Positions 21,290 through 29,640 of a DNA stretch of 33,057 nt are shown one piece after another. The DNA is taken from positions 1 through 33,057 of IMG/VR virus record IMGVR_UViG_3300020061_000055. One strand, written 5' to 3'. The DNA is from a virus. The notes beneath the pieces were generated by a model, which made no database searches, was not told the DNA's origin, and saw only the letters and a list, made by a program, of their open reading frames with translations. The stretch's first letter is position 1; each line of letters opens with the position of its first letter. The position numbers and the translations under genes were made by a program.

Positions 21290-22700
21290 TTTAGCAGCGG
21301 CTAATAATCTATTAACTAAGGCCGCCCAAGATAATCCTGAATTAGTGTCTGTTATTCAAGATATAATAACAGAGATTGAGAATATAGGATTAATAGTATA
21401 TGAGCCTCCATTAGTCGGAAGTAAGATAGGAACTGGTGCTAAAGTTGTTCCACTTGGTCCATTAAATTTTACTTATACTTTAACTAATACTAATGTAATT
21501 TTAAGTTGGACTCCATCAAGTGTTGATTTTACTTTCTATGAATTAAGAGAAGCAACTTTACCTTCATTAGATTGGGAGCTTGCTAGTCGTATATTAACTA
21601 CTTCTAATAATCAGGTAATCCTAGACCCAATAACGATTGGAACTCATGTTTATCTTCTGAAATCAATAAATAGTCAAGGAGTTTATTCTACTGATGCTGT
21701 TAGTTTAACTATTGTAATTCCTGTCATAGGCGATATTCAAATTATCCCTATGGTTATTAATAATACTATATTATTTAACTGGAATGTTCCGGATTCCACT
21801 TTTCTTATAGATCATTATGAATTCTCCAGAGATGGAGTAATTGTAAATACTGGAGTTAGAGGAACTTTCTTTTTCTTAATGGAAGTTGAGACTGCCATAT
21901 ATACTTATGGAGTTAGAGCTGTTAATATTATTGGAGATAAAAGTGCTTTATATACTATAGTATCTCAGGTAAATGCTCCTCCAGATTTTGAATTGCAACA
22001 GACTATCGTTAGCACTTTTGGTGGAACCATAGTAAATGGTAAATTATTTGATGGTAGATTATACTTTAATCTTAATTTAACTGAGACTTATCAAGCTCAT
22101 TTTACATCAAGAAGTTGGGCAGGACCATCAGCACAAGTTGCAGCAGGATTTCCATTATGGTTGCAACCTACAGTAACTACTGGAAGTTATGAAGAGATAT
22201 TTGATTTTGGTGTTTTAATTGCTACTGGAATTGTTAGCATTACTTATCTGTTTGAACTTATTTCAGGCGCATTTACTTTTGGATTAGATAGTAGATTATC
22301 TACAAATGGAACTACTTGGGGAGCTGCAATATTAACTCCAACATTTTATGCAGTTAATTTTAGATATATAAAAGTTAAAATATCATTTACTTCAGCAGAT
22401 ACTAAAGCCTTATTGGCATTCTATAATTTTGCAATAGCAATTTCATTACGTAGGGAGAATGATGGTGGTGAAGTTGTTGTAAGTGCTAGTGATGTATCAG
22501 GAACTGCAATTAATTTTAATAAAGCCTTTTATGATGTAGAATCTATAACCGCAACTGTCAAGAGCGCCAAAGAACCTTATGATGTGATTATAGATTTTAA
22601 TGATATTCCCAATCCTACTTTATTCAAAGCATATGTTTATGATTATGCAGGATTAAGAGTAACTAAGACGGTAGAGTGGAAGGCACGTGGGGTTTTGTAA
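21279..22700 (+). CDS. Tail fibre-type protein with fibronectin-III-like domains (473 aa)
   Basis: After an N-terminal helix (LLTKAAQDNPELVSVIQDII), residues about 58-145 and 150-232 look like two fibronectin-type III domains (NVILSWTPSSVDFTFYELRE; TILFNWNVPDSTFLIDHYEF). Then follows a beta-rich region of about 160 residues resembling a carbohydrate-binding or host-contact domain, and a short C-terminal strand region (DYAGLRVTKTVEWKARG). Such architecture is common in phage tail tips and fibres that meet the cell surface. Confidence 0.7.
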   Translation: MAVNLAAANNLLTKAAQDNPELVSVIQDIITEIENIGLIVYEPPLVGSKIGTGAKVVPLGPLNFTYTLTNTNVILSWTPSSVDFTFYELREATLPSLDWELASRILTTSNNQVILDPITIGTHVYLLKSINSQGVYSTDAVSLTIVIPVIGDIQIIPMVINNTILFNWNVPDSTFLIDHYEFSRDGVIVNTGVRGTFFFLMEVETAIYTYGVRAVNIIGDKSALYTIVSQVNAPPDFELQQTIVSTFGGTIVNGKLFDGRLYFNLNLTETYQAHFTSRSWAGPSAQVAAGFPLWLQPTVTTGSYEEIFDFGVLIATGIVSITYLFELISGAFTFGLDSRLSTNGTTWGAAILTPTFYAVNFRYIKVKISFTSADTKALLAFYNFAIAISLRRENDGGEVVVSASDVSGTAINFNKAFYDVESITATVKSAKEPYDVIIDFNDIPNPTLFKAYVYDYAGLRVTKTVEWKARGVL

Positions 22701-23239
22701 TGTGGATTAGATATAATTCTACTGCCAAATATTATGAGTATTCTAATGATGAAACCAATTGGTTTGCACTTGATTTAAGTGGACAAACTGCCGCATTAAG
22801 TGCATCAATTACTACATTAAATGGACAAGTTAGCACACTTCAATCTCAGCTTGCAGCATTAGGACTTTGGACTAATATTTCATTTTCATCTAGTAATTTT
22901 TCTGTTACTGCCGGAACATGGACAGTCGTATCTGGAAATATAGCTAGTCATCGTTATTCTGTAATAAATAAAAAACTATCATATGCTATATATTTAATTA
23001 ATACAGTCTATACAGGAGGTGGTGGTATTTTAGGTATTAAATTACCTTCAGGAATGTTATCTGCAGGAGCTTTATTTTTTCCTTATATTTATTATACTAC
23101 AACAGATCCTTGGTCGATAGGACTTTGTAATATTGCAGCCGGATCGGATACTTTATTTTTCTATACTGCACATTTGAATAATTTTCCTGCTAGTAATCCA
23201 TTGCAAATTGCTCTTAGTGTAGAAATTCCACTTGCATGA
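22700..23239 (+). CDS. Tail fibre-like protein, trimeric coiled coil plus beta head (179 aa)
   Basis: ATG 22700 overlaps the previous stop (TAATG). An upstream GTG start is less likely. Residues 1-30 (MWIRYNSTAKYYEYSNDETN) match a short wrapper often seen at the start of phage fibre modules. Residues about 33-52 form a coiled coil (TAALSASITTLNGQVSTLQS), and the rest is a beta-rich head (SFSSSNFSVTAGTWTVVSGN) of the kind used for receptor contact. Trimerisation is inferred from layout. Confidence 0.68.
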   Translation: MWIRYNSTAKYYEYSNDETNWFALDLSGQTAALSASITTLNGQVSTLQSQLAALGLWTNISFSSSNFSVTAGTWTVVSGNIASHRYSVINKKLSYAIYLINTVYTGGGGILGIKLPSGMLSAGALFFPYIYYTTTDPWSIGLCNIAAGSDTLFFYTAHLNNFPASNPLQIALSVEIPLA

Positions 23240-23249
23240 GGTAAAAATT

Positions 23250-23534
23250 ATGGTAACTCCTGGCGGCCCAACGAATATTGGTATTGGTGTTACAAAAGGT
23301 GATATTAGTTACATATGTGGACAAATCTGCCTTCAACTTAAAATCAATTTTGATAAGGCAGTTAATGTTAATGCCTTTCTTTTGACTCAAACAGATGAAG
23401 TCCTAATAGAAATGGGATTTATTCAAGGAGAAATTGATACTATTAAATCTGCTTTAGCTGACTTAGCTTATATGAAGGAAACAGCATTTAATTCTAGTCC
23501 GCATGTAAAATTGCTATATGGCATGGGTATCTAG
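23250..23534 (+). CDS. Small late protein, unknown (94 aa)
   Basis: GAGGT lies about 7 bases before ATG 23250. A TTG 18 bases upstream is an unlikely start. The product begins MVTPGGPTNIGIGVTKGDIS and is mostly helical with a globular look (LKINFDKAVNVNAFLLTQTD, LADLAYMKETAFNS). The FMGFIQGEIDTIKSAL-like stretch is amphipathic. No family recognised. Lying in the fibre gene cluster, it may be a fibre-associated or chaperone-like protein. Confidence 0.6.
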   Translation: MVTPGGPTNIGIGVTKGDISYICGQICLQLKINFDKAVNVNAFLLTQTDEVLIEMGFIQGEIDTIKSALADLAYMKETAFNSSPHVKLLYGMGI

Positions 23535-23768
23535 ATGAAGGTGAATGTTAATAACAACAATATAGTTATTAAACTTGAGACTGATGAAGAGAAAGATGCT
23601 ATTGCTGCATTTGTAGCCGATCATGGGGAAATTGCATTAGAAAAACAATTTGCAGTATGGTTAAATAGTAGAATAGCTACTCATGAAGAAAATACTAAAG
23701 CTGGCATTTGGAAGAAATTAAGTAAGGTAGAAAGACAAGAACTTAGAGATAGAGTGAGAAATAGATAA
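23535..23768 (+). CDS. Small charged helical protein (77 aa)
   Basis: Begins MKVNVNNNNIVIKLETDEEK with a short beta start, then helices (DAIAAFVADHGEIALEKQFA, WKKLSKVERQELRDRVRNR). No cysteines or enzyme motif. It starts directly after the previous stop and shares one base with the next gene start (TAATG). Its role in the fibre cluster is unknown. Confidence 0.62.
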   Translation: MKVNVNNNNIVIKLETDEEKDAIAAFVADHGEIALEKQFAVWLNSRIATHEENTKAGIWKKLSKVERQELRDRVRNR

Positions 23769-24481
23769 TGGCAGATTGGGCTCTACCTACTCTAACTTCT
23801 ACATACGCTAATTTTCTAGATTATCTTGCAGCTAGAGATCTAGATGTAGCTAAAATGTTTGTTGCACTGCCTACAAATCCTGTAGCAGACATGATGAGGT
23901 ATGATAGAACAGGAAATAAATTTCAAGAGTATTTAGCTGGGGTATGGACAGATAAACTATTATCATTAGCAGGAGGAGGAACTGGAGCTAATACAGCTGC
24001 TAATGCTAGAACTAATTTAGGTATCGGAACTTTAGGTGTTCAAGATTTTAATAATGTAACTATTACTGGTGGAGTTATATCAGGATTAGGTTCATTACAA
24101 AGTAATGGAGTAATTAGTGGTCCTGGTTCTGGTATTACTGCCATAAATGCTGCCAATATTGCAACAGGATTAGTTAATCCCCTAAGATTAGGAACAGGAA
24201 CTCCTAATAATACTAAATTTTTACGTGGTGATGGACTTTGGATTAAACCGGCTATGGTAAAAACAGTAGCTAAAGCAACCGGAACTATGACTCCTGTAGG
24301 AACCACCACTTATAATTTTACTGTTACTCCTACATTAACTGATTATACCAAAGCTGTAATCGTATATGCTTCAGCTGGATTACTCGCTAATCTTATTAGT
24401 AATACTCAAGTAGCAGTAGGACCACATTCTGTCAGCAATGCTAGTGATATAGTTATACACATAGTAGAATTTGATTACTGA
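23768..24481 (+). CDS. Tail fibre protein with GGTGANTA motif (237 aa)
   Basis: An N-terminal alignment typical of fibres (LPTLTSTYANFLDYLAARDL) leads to LAGGGTGANTAANARTNLGI (about residues 67-86), the well-known repeated motif of phage tail fibres. Glycine/serine-rich beta-helical repeats follow (TGGVISGLGSLQSNGVISG, AANIATGLVNPLRLGTG), and then a beta-rich C-terminal domain. This strongly supports a role in the distal fibre. Confidence 0.82.
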   Translation: MADWALPTLTSTYANFLDYLAARDLDVAKMFVALPTNPVADMMRYDRTGNKFQEYLAGVWTDKLLSLAGGGTGANTAANARTNLGIGTLGVQDFNNVTITGGVISGLGSLQSNGVISGPGSGITAINAANIATGLVNPLRLGTGTPNNTKFLRGDGLWIKPAMVKTVAKATGTMTPVGTTTYNFTVTPTLTDYTKAVIVYASAGLLANLISNTQVAVGPHSVSNASDIVIHIVEFDY

Positions 24482-24487
24482 AACAAA

Positions 24488-24910
24488 ATGGAACTAGATG
24501 TAATTAAATGGGCTATAACCCAAGGAGGATGGGCAGCATTAGCTATACTTATGTTCTGGATGTATACTAGAGATTCTAAGTCTGCTCAGGATAAATTAAT
24601 AGAAATGAGTAAATTCTATAGTAATGATGTTAAAGAAAATCAAACTAAATTAGTAGATACTGCTGCAGCATATATGTCATTTGGTGAAAAGTATGCTGAG
24701 TCATTAACTAAAATTTCAGAGTCTCTTAATTATCAAGCTAGAACATTAGAGAAGATAGAAGATCATTTATCTAAGGTGGATATGTTTTCTGATGTTCCTA
24801 AAGAATTACTAAGAGAAAGATTAAGAGCTTCTGAAGTTCCTAAAAGAAGAGCAGTAGATCTTACATTGCTTCATGCCTTAGAACCTCCCCAGCAAGGTAA
24901 GGCAAGTTAA
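24488..24910 (+). CDS. Membrane-anchored coiled-coil protein, holin-like (140 aa)
   Basis: One hydrophobic segment near the N-terminus (GGWAALAILMFWMY, residues about 13-26) is followed by a basic turn and a long polar coiled coil (residues about 30-100), with a disordered tail. The layout resembles BhlA/UviB-type holin-like proteins, though those are shorter. It is followed without a gap by the receiver-domain gene (TTAATG), so the pair may be co-translated. A role in lysis timing, or as a membrane platform for the receiver protein, are the two main ideas. Confidence 0.6.
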   Translation: MELDVIKWAITQGGWAALAILMFWMYTRDSKSAQDKLIEMSKFYSNDVKENQTKLVDTAAAYMSFGEKYAESLTKISESLNYQARTLEKIEDHLSKVDMFSDVPKELLRERLRASEVPKRRAVDLTLLHALEPPQQGKAS

Positions 24911-25293
24911 TGTTAGTTTTAATAGTTGATGATACTGCAGCTAATCTAACATTAGCGTCTATTCTATTAGAAGCTGCAGGATATAAATATATGCTAGCAA
25001 TGGATGCAGAGGCTGCTAGAAGCATTCTTAAAGAATTTAATCCCGGCATCATAATTTTAGATTTACTTCTTCCAAAAACAGATGGATTTACCTTCTGTAG
25101 GGAATTAAGATCTAATAGTAGATTTGAAAAAACCGCCATAATTTCTATGACGGCATATTTGGATGATTCTATAGCAACAAGAGCAAAGGAGGCAGGATTC
25201 GATTATTATTTACCTAAACCCTTTACTTCAAAAGAATTTATAGAATTATTGGATTCTATCAGAGATGAACTCCATGATAATACGAGAAGCTGA
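24910..25293 (+). CDS. Stand-alone CheY-like response regulator receiver (127 aa)
   Basis: A complete receiver domain with every signature residue: acidic pair D7-D8 (VLIVDDTAANL), phosphoacceptor D51 (IIILDLLLPKTDGF), T81 (IISMTAYLDD) and K103 of the KP turn (DYYLPKPFTS). No output domain follows. Such proteins carry phosphate from a histidine kinase to a target. No kinase is encoded in this window, so a host kinase or small phosphodonor would be needed. It is embedded in the late operon between a membrane protein and a GNAT-like gene, with overlapping starts and stops, so it is not a random insertion. Confidence 0.92.
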   Translation: MLVLIVDDTAANLTLASILLEAAGYKYMLAMDAEAARSILKEFNPGIIILDLLLPKTDGFTFCRELRSNSRFEKTAIISMTAYLDDSIATRAKEAGFDYYLPKPFTSKEFIELLDSIRDELHDNTRS

Positions 25294-25645
25294 ACTTAAA
25301 GATTTGAAGATTATCGATAAATTAAATAATTTACAAGCGGATTTTAAGTTAAATAATATAGATAATTGTATAATTCAACGTATTGTATTTGATGGAACTA
25401 TTCCAATAGCATATGGCATAGTTAGGAAATTAGCTGAGGCAATTATGTTAGTTGATCCTCATACGCCTAAATTATTACGGGCTAAGGCTATGAGAGAATT
25501 AATGATGTATGCAGAGATAGGTAGTAAAACGAGTGGCTGTGAGCAATTACATTGTTTTGTTTCAGATCCTAAATTAGCTTTCTCATTAGAGAAACAATTT
25601 GGATTCAAGAGAACTAAAGATATAGTTCTTGTGAAAAATTTATAA
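25274..25645 (+). CDS. GNAT-like acetyltransferase protein (123 aa)
   Basis: The start at 25274 gives MIIREAELKDLKIIDKLNNL, a typical GNAT opening. An ATG at 25265 would add three residues. The beta strand AYGIVRKLAEAIMLVDP is followed by a helix RAKAMRELMMYAEIG and a late strand/helix EQLHCFVSDPKLAFSLEKQF with GFKRTKDIVLV, matching the GNAT order. The usual Q/RxxGxG acyl-CoA loop is not clearly present, so activity is uncertain. It overlaps the receiver gene and precedes the tailspike. It may modify a virion or host protein. Confidence 0.6.
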   Translation: MIIREAELKDLKIIDKLNNLQADFKLNNIDNCIIQRIVFDGTIPIAYGIVRKLAEAIMLVDPHTPKLLRAKAMRELMMYAEIGSKTSGCEQLHCFVSDPKLAFSLEKQFGFKRTKDIVLVKNL

Positions 25646-25653
25646 GGGACCCA

Positions 25654-27021
25654 ATGAGTGATCAACTTAGGGATTTAATCGATAAACTGGCTGTTCAGTA
25701 TCTTGATTTTGGAAATTCAATCAGGCAGATTGATGAATTAATACCAAAAAAGATTATAATTCCTTTGGTTAAAATCACTCCAGCAGATGATATTAATCTA
25801 GCCTTCAAATCCCTATATAATGGTGGTGGAAGATTAATCTGTGGTCCTGGTAAGTATCCTGCTATTATTCATTCACAAAGAGAATTACAAACTTTAATTA
25901 CGGTAGAATCAGAAGATTCTAATAATAGGGCAAGTATTGCAGGATTCACTGCCAGAAATAAATCTTGTAATGTTGTATTCTTTAATACTGATTTTCATAC
26001 AGATGGTCCAGTAAGTCCCACAAATCATATTTCATTGGGTGGTGATAAGACTACTATGAAGATTAGAGAGGAAGTCCCATTTGGATTTTCTTTCATTAAT
26101 ACTAGACATAGAGGACCAGCACGTAGAGCCTTTATGGCTAATTGTGCTGATTTACTTATTGAGGATATTGATGCAGATGATTATTACGAGAAAGGAACTG
26201 ATTCACAAGCTATAGCTGGATGGAATGGATGCCGAAATCATATGATTAGGACATCCAAATTATCTGCAGCTAGTGAGAATATTATTTATGGTGGCGCGGA
26301 TGCAGCTAATCTAGAGATGTATCCTGAAGGAATTACATTCGATAAGAATGTTTTTTCAAAGAAAGAAGAATGGAGAACACTCAATTATAATATGAAGTGT
26401 CTTATGGAATTTAAGAATGCTAAATATGTTCTTATTAGTTATAACACATTAAAGGATACCTGGAGACAAGCATGGGGTAATTCTCCAGCAATTATGATTA
26501 AGGCAGCAAATCAGGAGAATACTAATCCTTATGCTGAAAGTTCTCATTTCACTATTATAAATAATGACATATATAATGTTGGTGATTATATTACCATTAT
26601 AGGTCAACGAGATGGAAACTATAATAGTGGTATATGTAATGATATTCTAATTAAGAATAATTTCATGCACAAAATGCATGCTATAGGTTCTGGTAGAGCA
26701 ACTCAGATTGGTGATGGTCCCAGAAATGTAAAAATATTACAGAATACTATACTTGATAATATCAATTCATTTATGGAAATGTATGGAATTCCTGGAGATG
26801 ATATTCATTTTACGGATAATGTAACAGGACATGGATATTATGGACTTATTAATAATAGTCCGACTTATGTTCCTGAAATTGAACGAAACATCGTAGAGCT
26901 TAATCCAACTAGAAAATATAAACTTACTCCATCTAACACTTATGTTCCTGCTCCTATAAGAGATTATCTTATAGCACATCCTGGAATTGCTGGTTCAGAT
27001 TGGTGTAATTATGGAGTATAA
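25654..27021 (+). CDS. Beta-helix tailspike, possible depolymerase (455 aa)
   Basis: The central part (about residues 90-420) shows repeated strand units rich in N, D, G and I (CADLLIEDIDADDYYEKGTD, HFTIINNDIYNVGDYITIIG, NDILIKNNFMHKMHAIGSG, RNVKILQNTILDNINSF), the pattern of a right-handed beta-helix of the pectate-lyase type. Tailspikes of this kind bind or cut surface polysaccharide. The N-terminal helix (RDLIDKLAVQYLDFGNSIRQ) would attach it to the virion. Catalytic residues cannot be assigned from sequence alone. Confidence 0.75.
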   Translation: MSDQLRDLIDKLAVQYLDFGNSIRQIDELIPKKIIIPLVKITPADDINLAFKSLYNGGGRLICGPGKYPAIIHSQRELQTLITVESEDSNNRASIAGFTARNKSCNVVFFNTDFHTDGPVSPTNHISLGGDKTTMKIREEVPFGFSFINTRHRGPARRAFMANCADLLIEDIDADDYYEKGTDSQAIAGWNGCRNHMIRTSKLSAASENIIYGGADAANLEMYPEGITFDKNVFSKKEEWRTLNYNMKCLMEFKNAKYVLISYNTLKDTWRQAWGNSPAIMIKAANQENTNPYAESSHFTIINNDIYNVGDYITIIGQRDGNYNSGICNDILIKNNFMHKMHAIGSGRATQIGDGPRNVKILQNTILDNINSFMEMYGIPGDDIHFTDNVTGHGYYGLINNSPTYVPEIERNIVELNPTRKYKLTPSNTYVPAPIRDYLIAHPGIAGSDWCNYGV

Positions 27022-27023
27022 CA

Positions 27024-28073
27024 ATGGGTAAACGAGAAACAAAAGAAACATATAAGGACTCTAAAGAAGCCGCTAAGAATGTCACTACAGCTTATGAACC
27101 AGTTACTGCTTCTGCTGGACAAAGAGCAGATACAGCAGGTTCACAATCTGGTGAATTAAGAGATGCTATAACTGGCGGTTATGGTGGTATGGCTAGTGGT
27201 CCTGCTAGGCAAATGAACATGCCTAGAGAGATTAAGGTAGGTGAATTACAAGCGGCAAATACCGAGTATCAGAAGTTTAGAGATACTGGGGGATTAAGTG
27301 CTGAAAATGAATCTAGAATGCGCGGAGGCGGTGGATTTGATGAATTCGCTAAAACCGGAGGATATTCAGATAAGAACAAAGCTGATATTAAAGCTCAGGC
27401 TATTAGTCCTATTGGATCTTATGCTACTGGGACTCAAGATGAAATCTCAAGGAGACAAGCATTAACAGGAGGATATGCTCCTGGTATGGATGCTGCTAAT
27501 AGACAATTGAGACGGGATACAAGTAGAGGAATTGCAGATACTAGTCTAAACGCTAATATAGCAATACAAGATAAAGTTAATCAAGGAAGACAATATGGAA
27601 TCAGTGGTATGGCTAATTCGGAAGCAGGACTTGCAGGATTACAGACTGGTAATAGATTACAAGCATTGGGCGGAGAATATAATACTGGTAACGCTATATC
27701 GGGATACGACGCCCAAAACGTAGGCAATACTATGAATGCTGAGCAGTTTAATATCAATACTGCTAATCAACAGCAAGCTGCAGGATTATCTGGATTATCT
27801 GGTATGTATGGTAGTGATGTTAATAGAGAGCAGGCTGAAAGAGATAGACAAGGCGGTATGATGACTGATGCCGATAGAGCTAGATTAGGCTATATGGGCA
27901 CTCAAGGACAAATAGCAGTTCAGCCTGGTATTGGTGGTAATATAATGAGTGGTGTTGGTGCTGCTGCTGGTATTGCTGGTGGTATTATGAGTGGTGGTGC
28001 TACTAGTATGCTTGGTGGAATGATGCCAAGAGGTGGAACTACTAGTAGTGGACAATTTACGGGTTACGCGTAG
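27024..28073 (+). CDS. Glycine-rich internal (ejection-type) protein (349 aa)
   Basis: A polar, glycine- and alanine-rich protein (TASAGQRADTAGSQSGELRD, RRDTSRGIADTSLNANIAIQ) with a hydrophobic glycine-rich C-terminal stretch (IMSGVGAAAGIAGGIMSGGA) that could insert into a membrane. Repeated NA/QA/AG motifs and the position before two large virion proteins match small ejection proteins of short-tailed phages, which leave the head with the DNA. No enzyme motif. Identity is inferred from context and composition. Confidence 0.65.
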   Translation: MGKRETKETYKDSKEAAKNVTTAYEPVTASAGQRADTAGSQSGELRDAITGGYGGMASGPARQMNMPREIKVGELQAANTEYQKFRDTGGLSAENESRMRGGGGFDEFAKTGGYSDKNKADIKAQAISPIGSYATGTQDEISRRQALTGGYAPGMDAANRQLRRDTSRGIADTSLNANIAIQDKVNQGRQYGISGMANSEAGLAGLQTGNRLQALGGEYNTGNAISGYDAQNVGNTMNAEQFNINTANQQQAAGLSGLSGMYGSDVNREQAERDRQGGMMTDADRARLGYMGTQGQIAVQPGIGGNIMSGVGAAAGIAGGIMSGGATSMLGGMMPRGGTTSSGQFTGYA

Positions 28074-28082
28074 GTAAATTAG

Positions 28083-29627
28083 ATGGATTTTTTACAGCAG
28101 CTGAAACTTAGGAATTTGTTTAATAATCAACAACAAAATCCTAATCCAATACAGGCTACTATGCCTGCAGTAAATCCTGCCAATATGATGATACCAAGAC
28201 AGGAACCTCCTCCATCTATTATAAGTCCTGCTGATTCTCCTGATACTGGATTAGAGGCATTACGTGGTAGAGCTACACCAGCTATTAACGAATATAAGAA
28301 ATTTCTAGAAGATCAGCCTACTAGGCAAGATAATAAACTTAGTAAATTAGGTAAAATATTAGCTATGACTGCCGGAACTGTAGAAGGAGGAATATCTAAA
28401 GATGTAGGTAGAGGAATTAAGACAGGTATGGGGATTGTTGATGCTCCATATGAACGTGCTAAAGATGATTGGTCCATGAAGGGTGGTAGACTCAAGGAAA
28501 TGGCAGAACTTGAGTATCGTGGACTTACTGATGATCAGAAATTAGAAGTTCAGATTGCTAAGAATGATTTAGAACAACAAGAAACTTATATTAAGATGCT
28601 CCAGGCTAATTCTACTATTGCACTTAATAGTCAGAAGGCTAAAGAGATTGCAGATAAGATTAAGAATTCTGGTAAGAATCTCGTCAAGAATGAATCTACT
28701 GGAGATATGGAAATTGTAGATTCTAAGACTGGAGAAAGACAATCATTAGGTAGATTCCTAGAAACTGCAGGAGAAAAAAGAACTGAGGAATTTGGTTTCT
28801 TTAAGAAGAGAGAAGAAATTGAACAATCAGGTAGAATTGGTTTAGAGAATGTAAGACATCGTGGTTCAATGCAATTAGAAGGAGCTAGACAAGAAGGAGA
28901 TATTGCTACAGAAAAACTAAGACAAACTGGTGCTACAGGATTAGAAACTCAAAGACAAACTGGTAGAGAAAGACTTGCTAGAGTAACAGGTGAGATTACA
29001 TCCATTGCTAAGGCTAAGGATGTTAAATTAAATCTTTTATCTCCCACTCAACAAAATGCTGCATTTCAAGGTGCATTGGGTAGATCTTTATTAGAGCATC
29101 CTGAATGGCGTAGAGAATTATTTGAAATAGATGATGCTACAGGACAATTAGTTCCTAAAGAACATGCCAGTGAGAATGATAGTTATGCAGTATTTCTAGC
29201 TGATGTAGTTAGTAAGACTAGAGATGTTACTGGTGCAGGTGATACGAAAGTTAATGACCCTAGTATACCTGTTCCTAAATCACAGACATTAGTGCCTGGT
29301 ATATCTGGAACTGGAGGAGGTAATAAAACCAGTATTCCTAATTTCCTTAGACCTGAAATGCAGCCTAGTATAACTCCACCTCCAGGACCTCCTACTGTAG
29401 CATTACCAAATTTAACACCGCCTCCACCATATAATTCTACTCAAGGAACTGGTAATATTATACCTAATATGCCTGCACCTACTATTAATCCTGCTGGAAT
29501 GCAAGGTAATGTTCAATCAGATAATCCTAGTGACACGGCAGCTATAGCAGCATTAGCTAAAATTGGATTTCCTAATCCTACACCTGAAATGATTGCTGAG
29601 GCTAAGAAGGATTTAGGATTACCCTGA
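28083..29627 (+). CDS. Internal virion protein with 11-residue repeats (514 aa)
   Basis: An N-terminal Q/N/P-rich part precedes helical regions. From about residue 253 are four clear 11-residue units (LENVRHRGSMQ, LEGARQEGDIA, TEKLRQTGATG, LETQRQTGRER), a hendecad coiled-coil pattern also seen in other phage ejection proteins. A proline-rich, disordered region follows (about 385-470), ending in a short helix (AAIAALAKIGFPNPTPEMIA). It lies between the glycine-rich ejection-type protein and the 1030-aa protein, which suggests a shared channel or ejected complex. Confidence 0.68.
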   Translation: MDFLQQLKLRNLFNNQQQNPNPIQATMPAVNPANMMIPRQEPPPSIISPADSPDTGLEALRGRATPAINEYKKFLEDQPTRQDNKLSKLGKILAMTAGTVEGGISKDVGRGIKTGMGIVDAPYERAKDDWSMKGGRLKEMAELEYRGLTDDQKLEVQIAKNDLEQQETYIKMLQANSTIALNSQKAKEIADKIKNSGKNLVKNESTGDMEIVDSKTGERQSLGRFLETAGEKRTEEFGFFKKREEIEQSGRIGLENVRHRGSMQLEGARQEGDIATEKLRQTGATGLETQRQTGRERLARVTGEITSIAKAKDVKLNLLSPTQQNAAFQGALGRSLLEHPEWRRELFEIDDATGQLVPKEHASENDSYAVFLADVVSKTRDVTGAGDTKVNDPSIPVPKSQTLVPGISGTGGGNKTSIPNFLRPEMQPSITPPPGPPTVALPNLTPPPPYNSTQGTGNIIPNMPAPTINPAGMQGNVQSDNPSDTAAIAALAKIGFPNPTPEMIAEAKKDLGLP

Positions 29628-29640
29628 TTGAATTAACACA

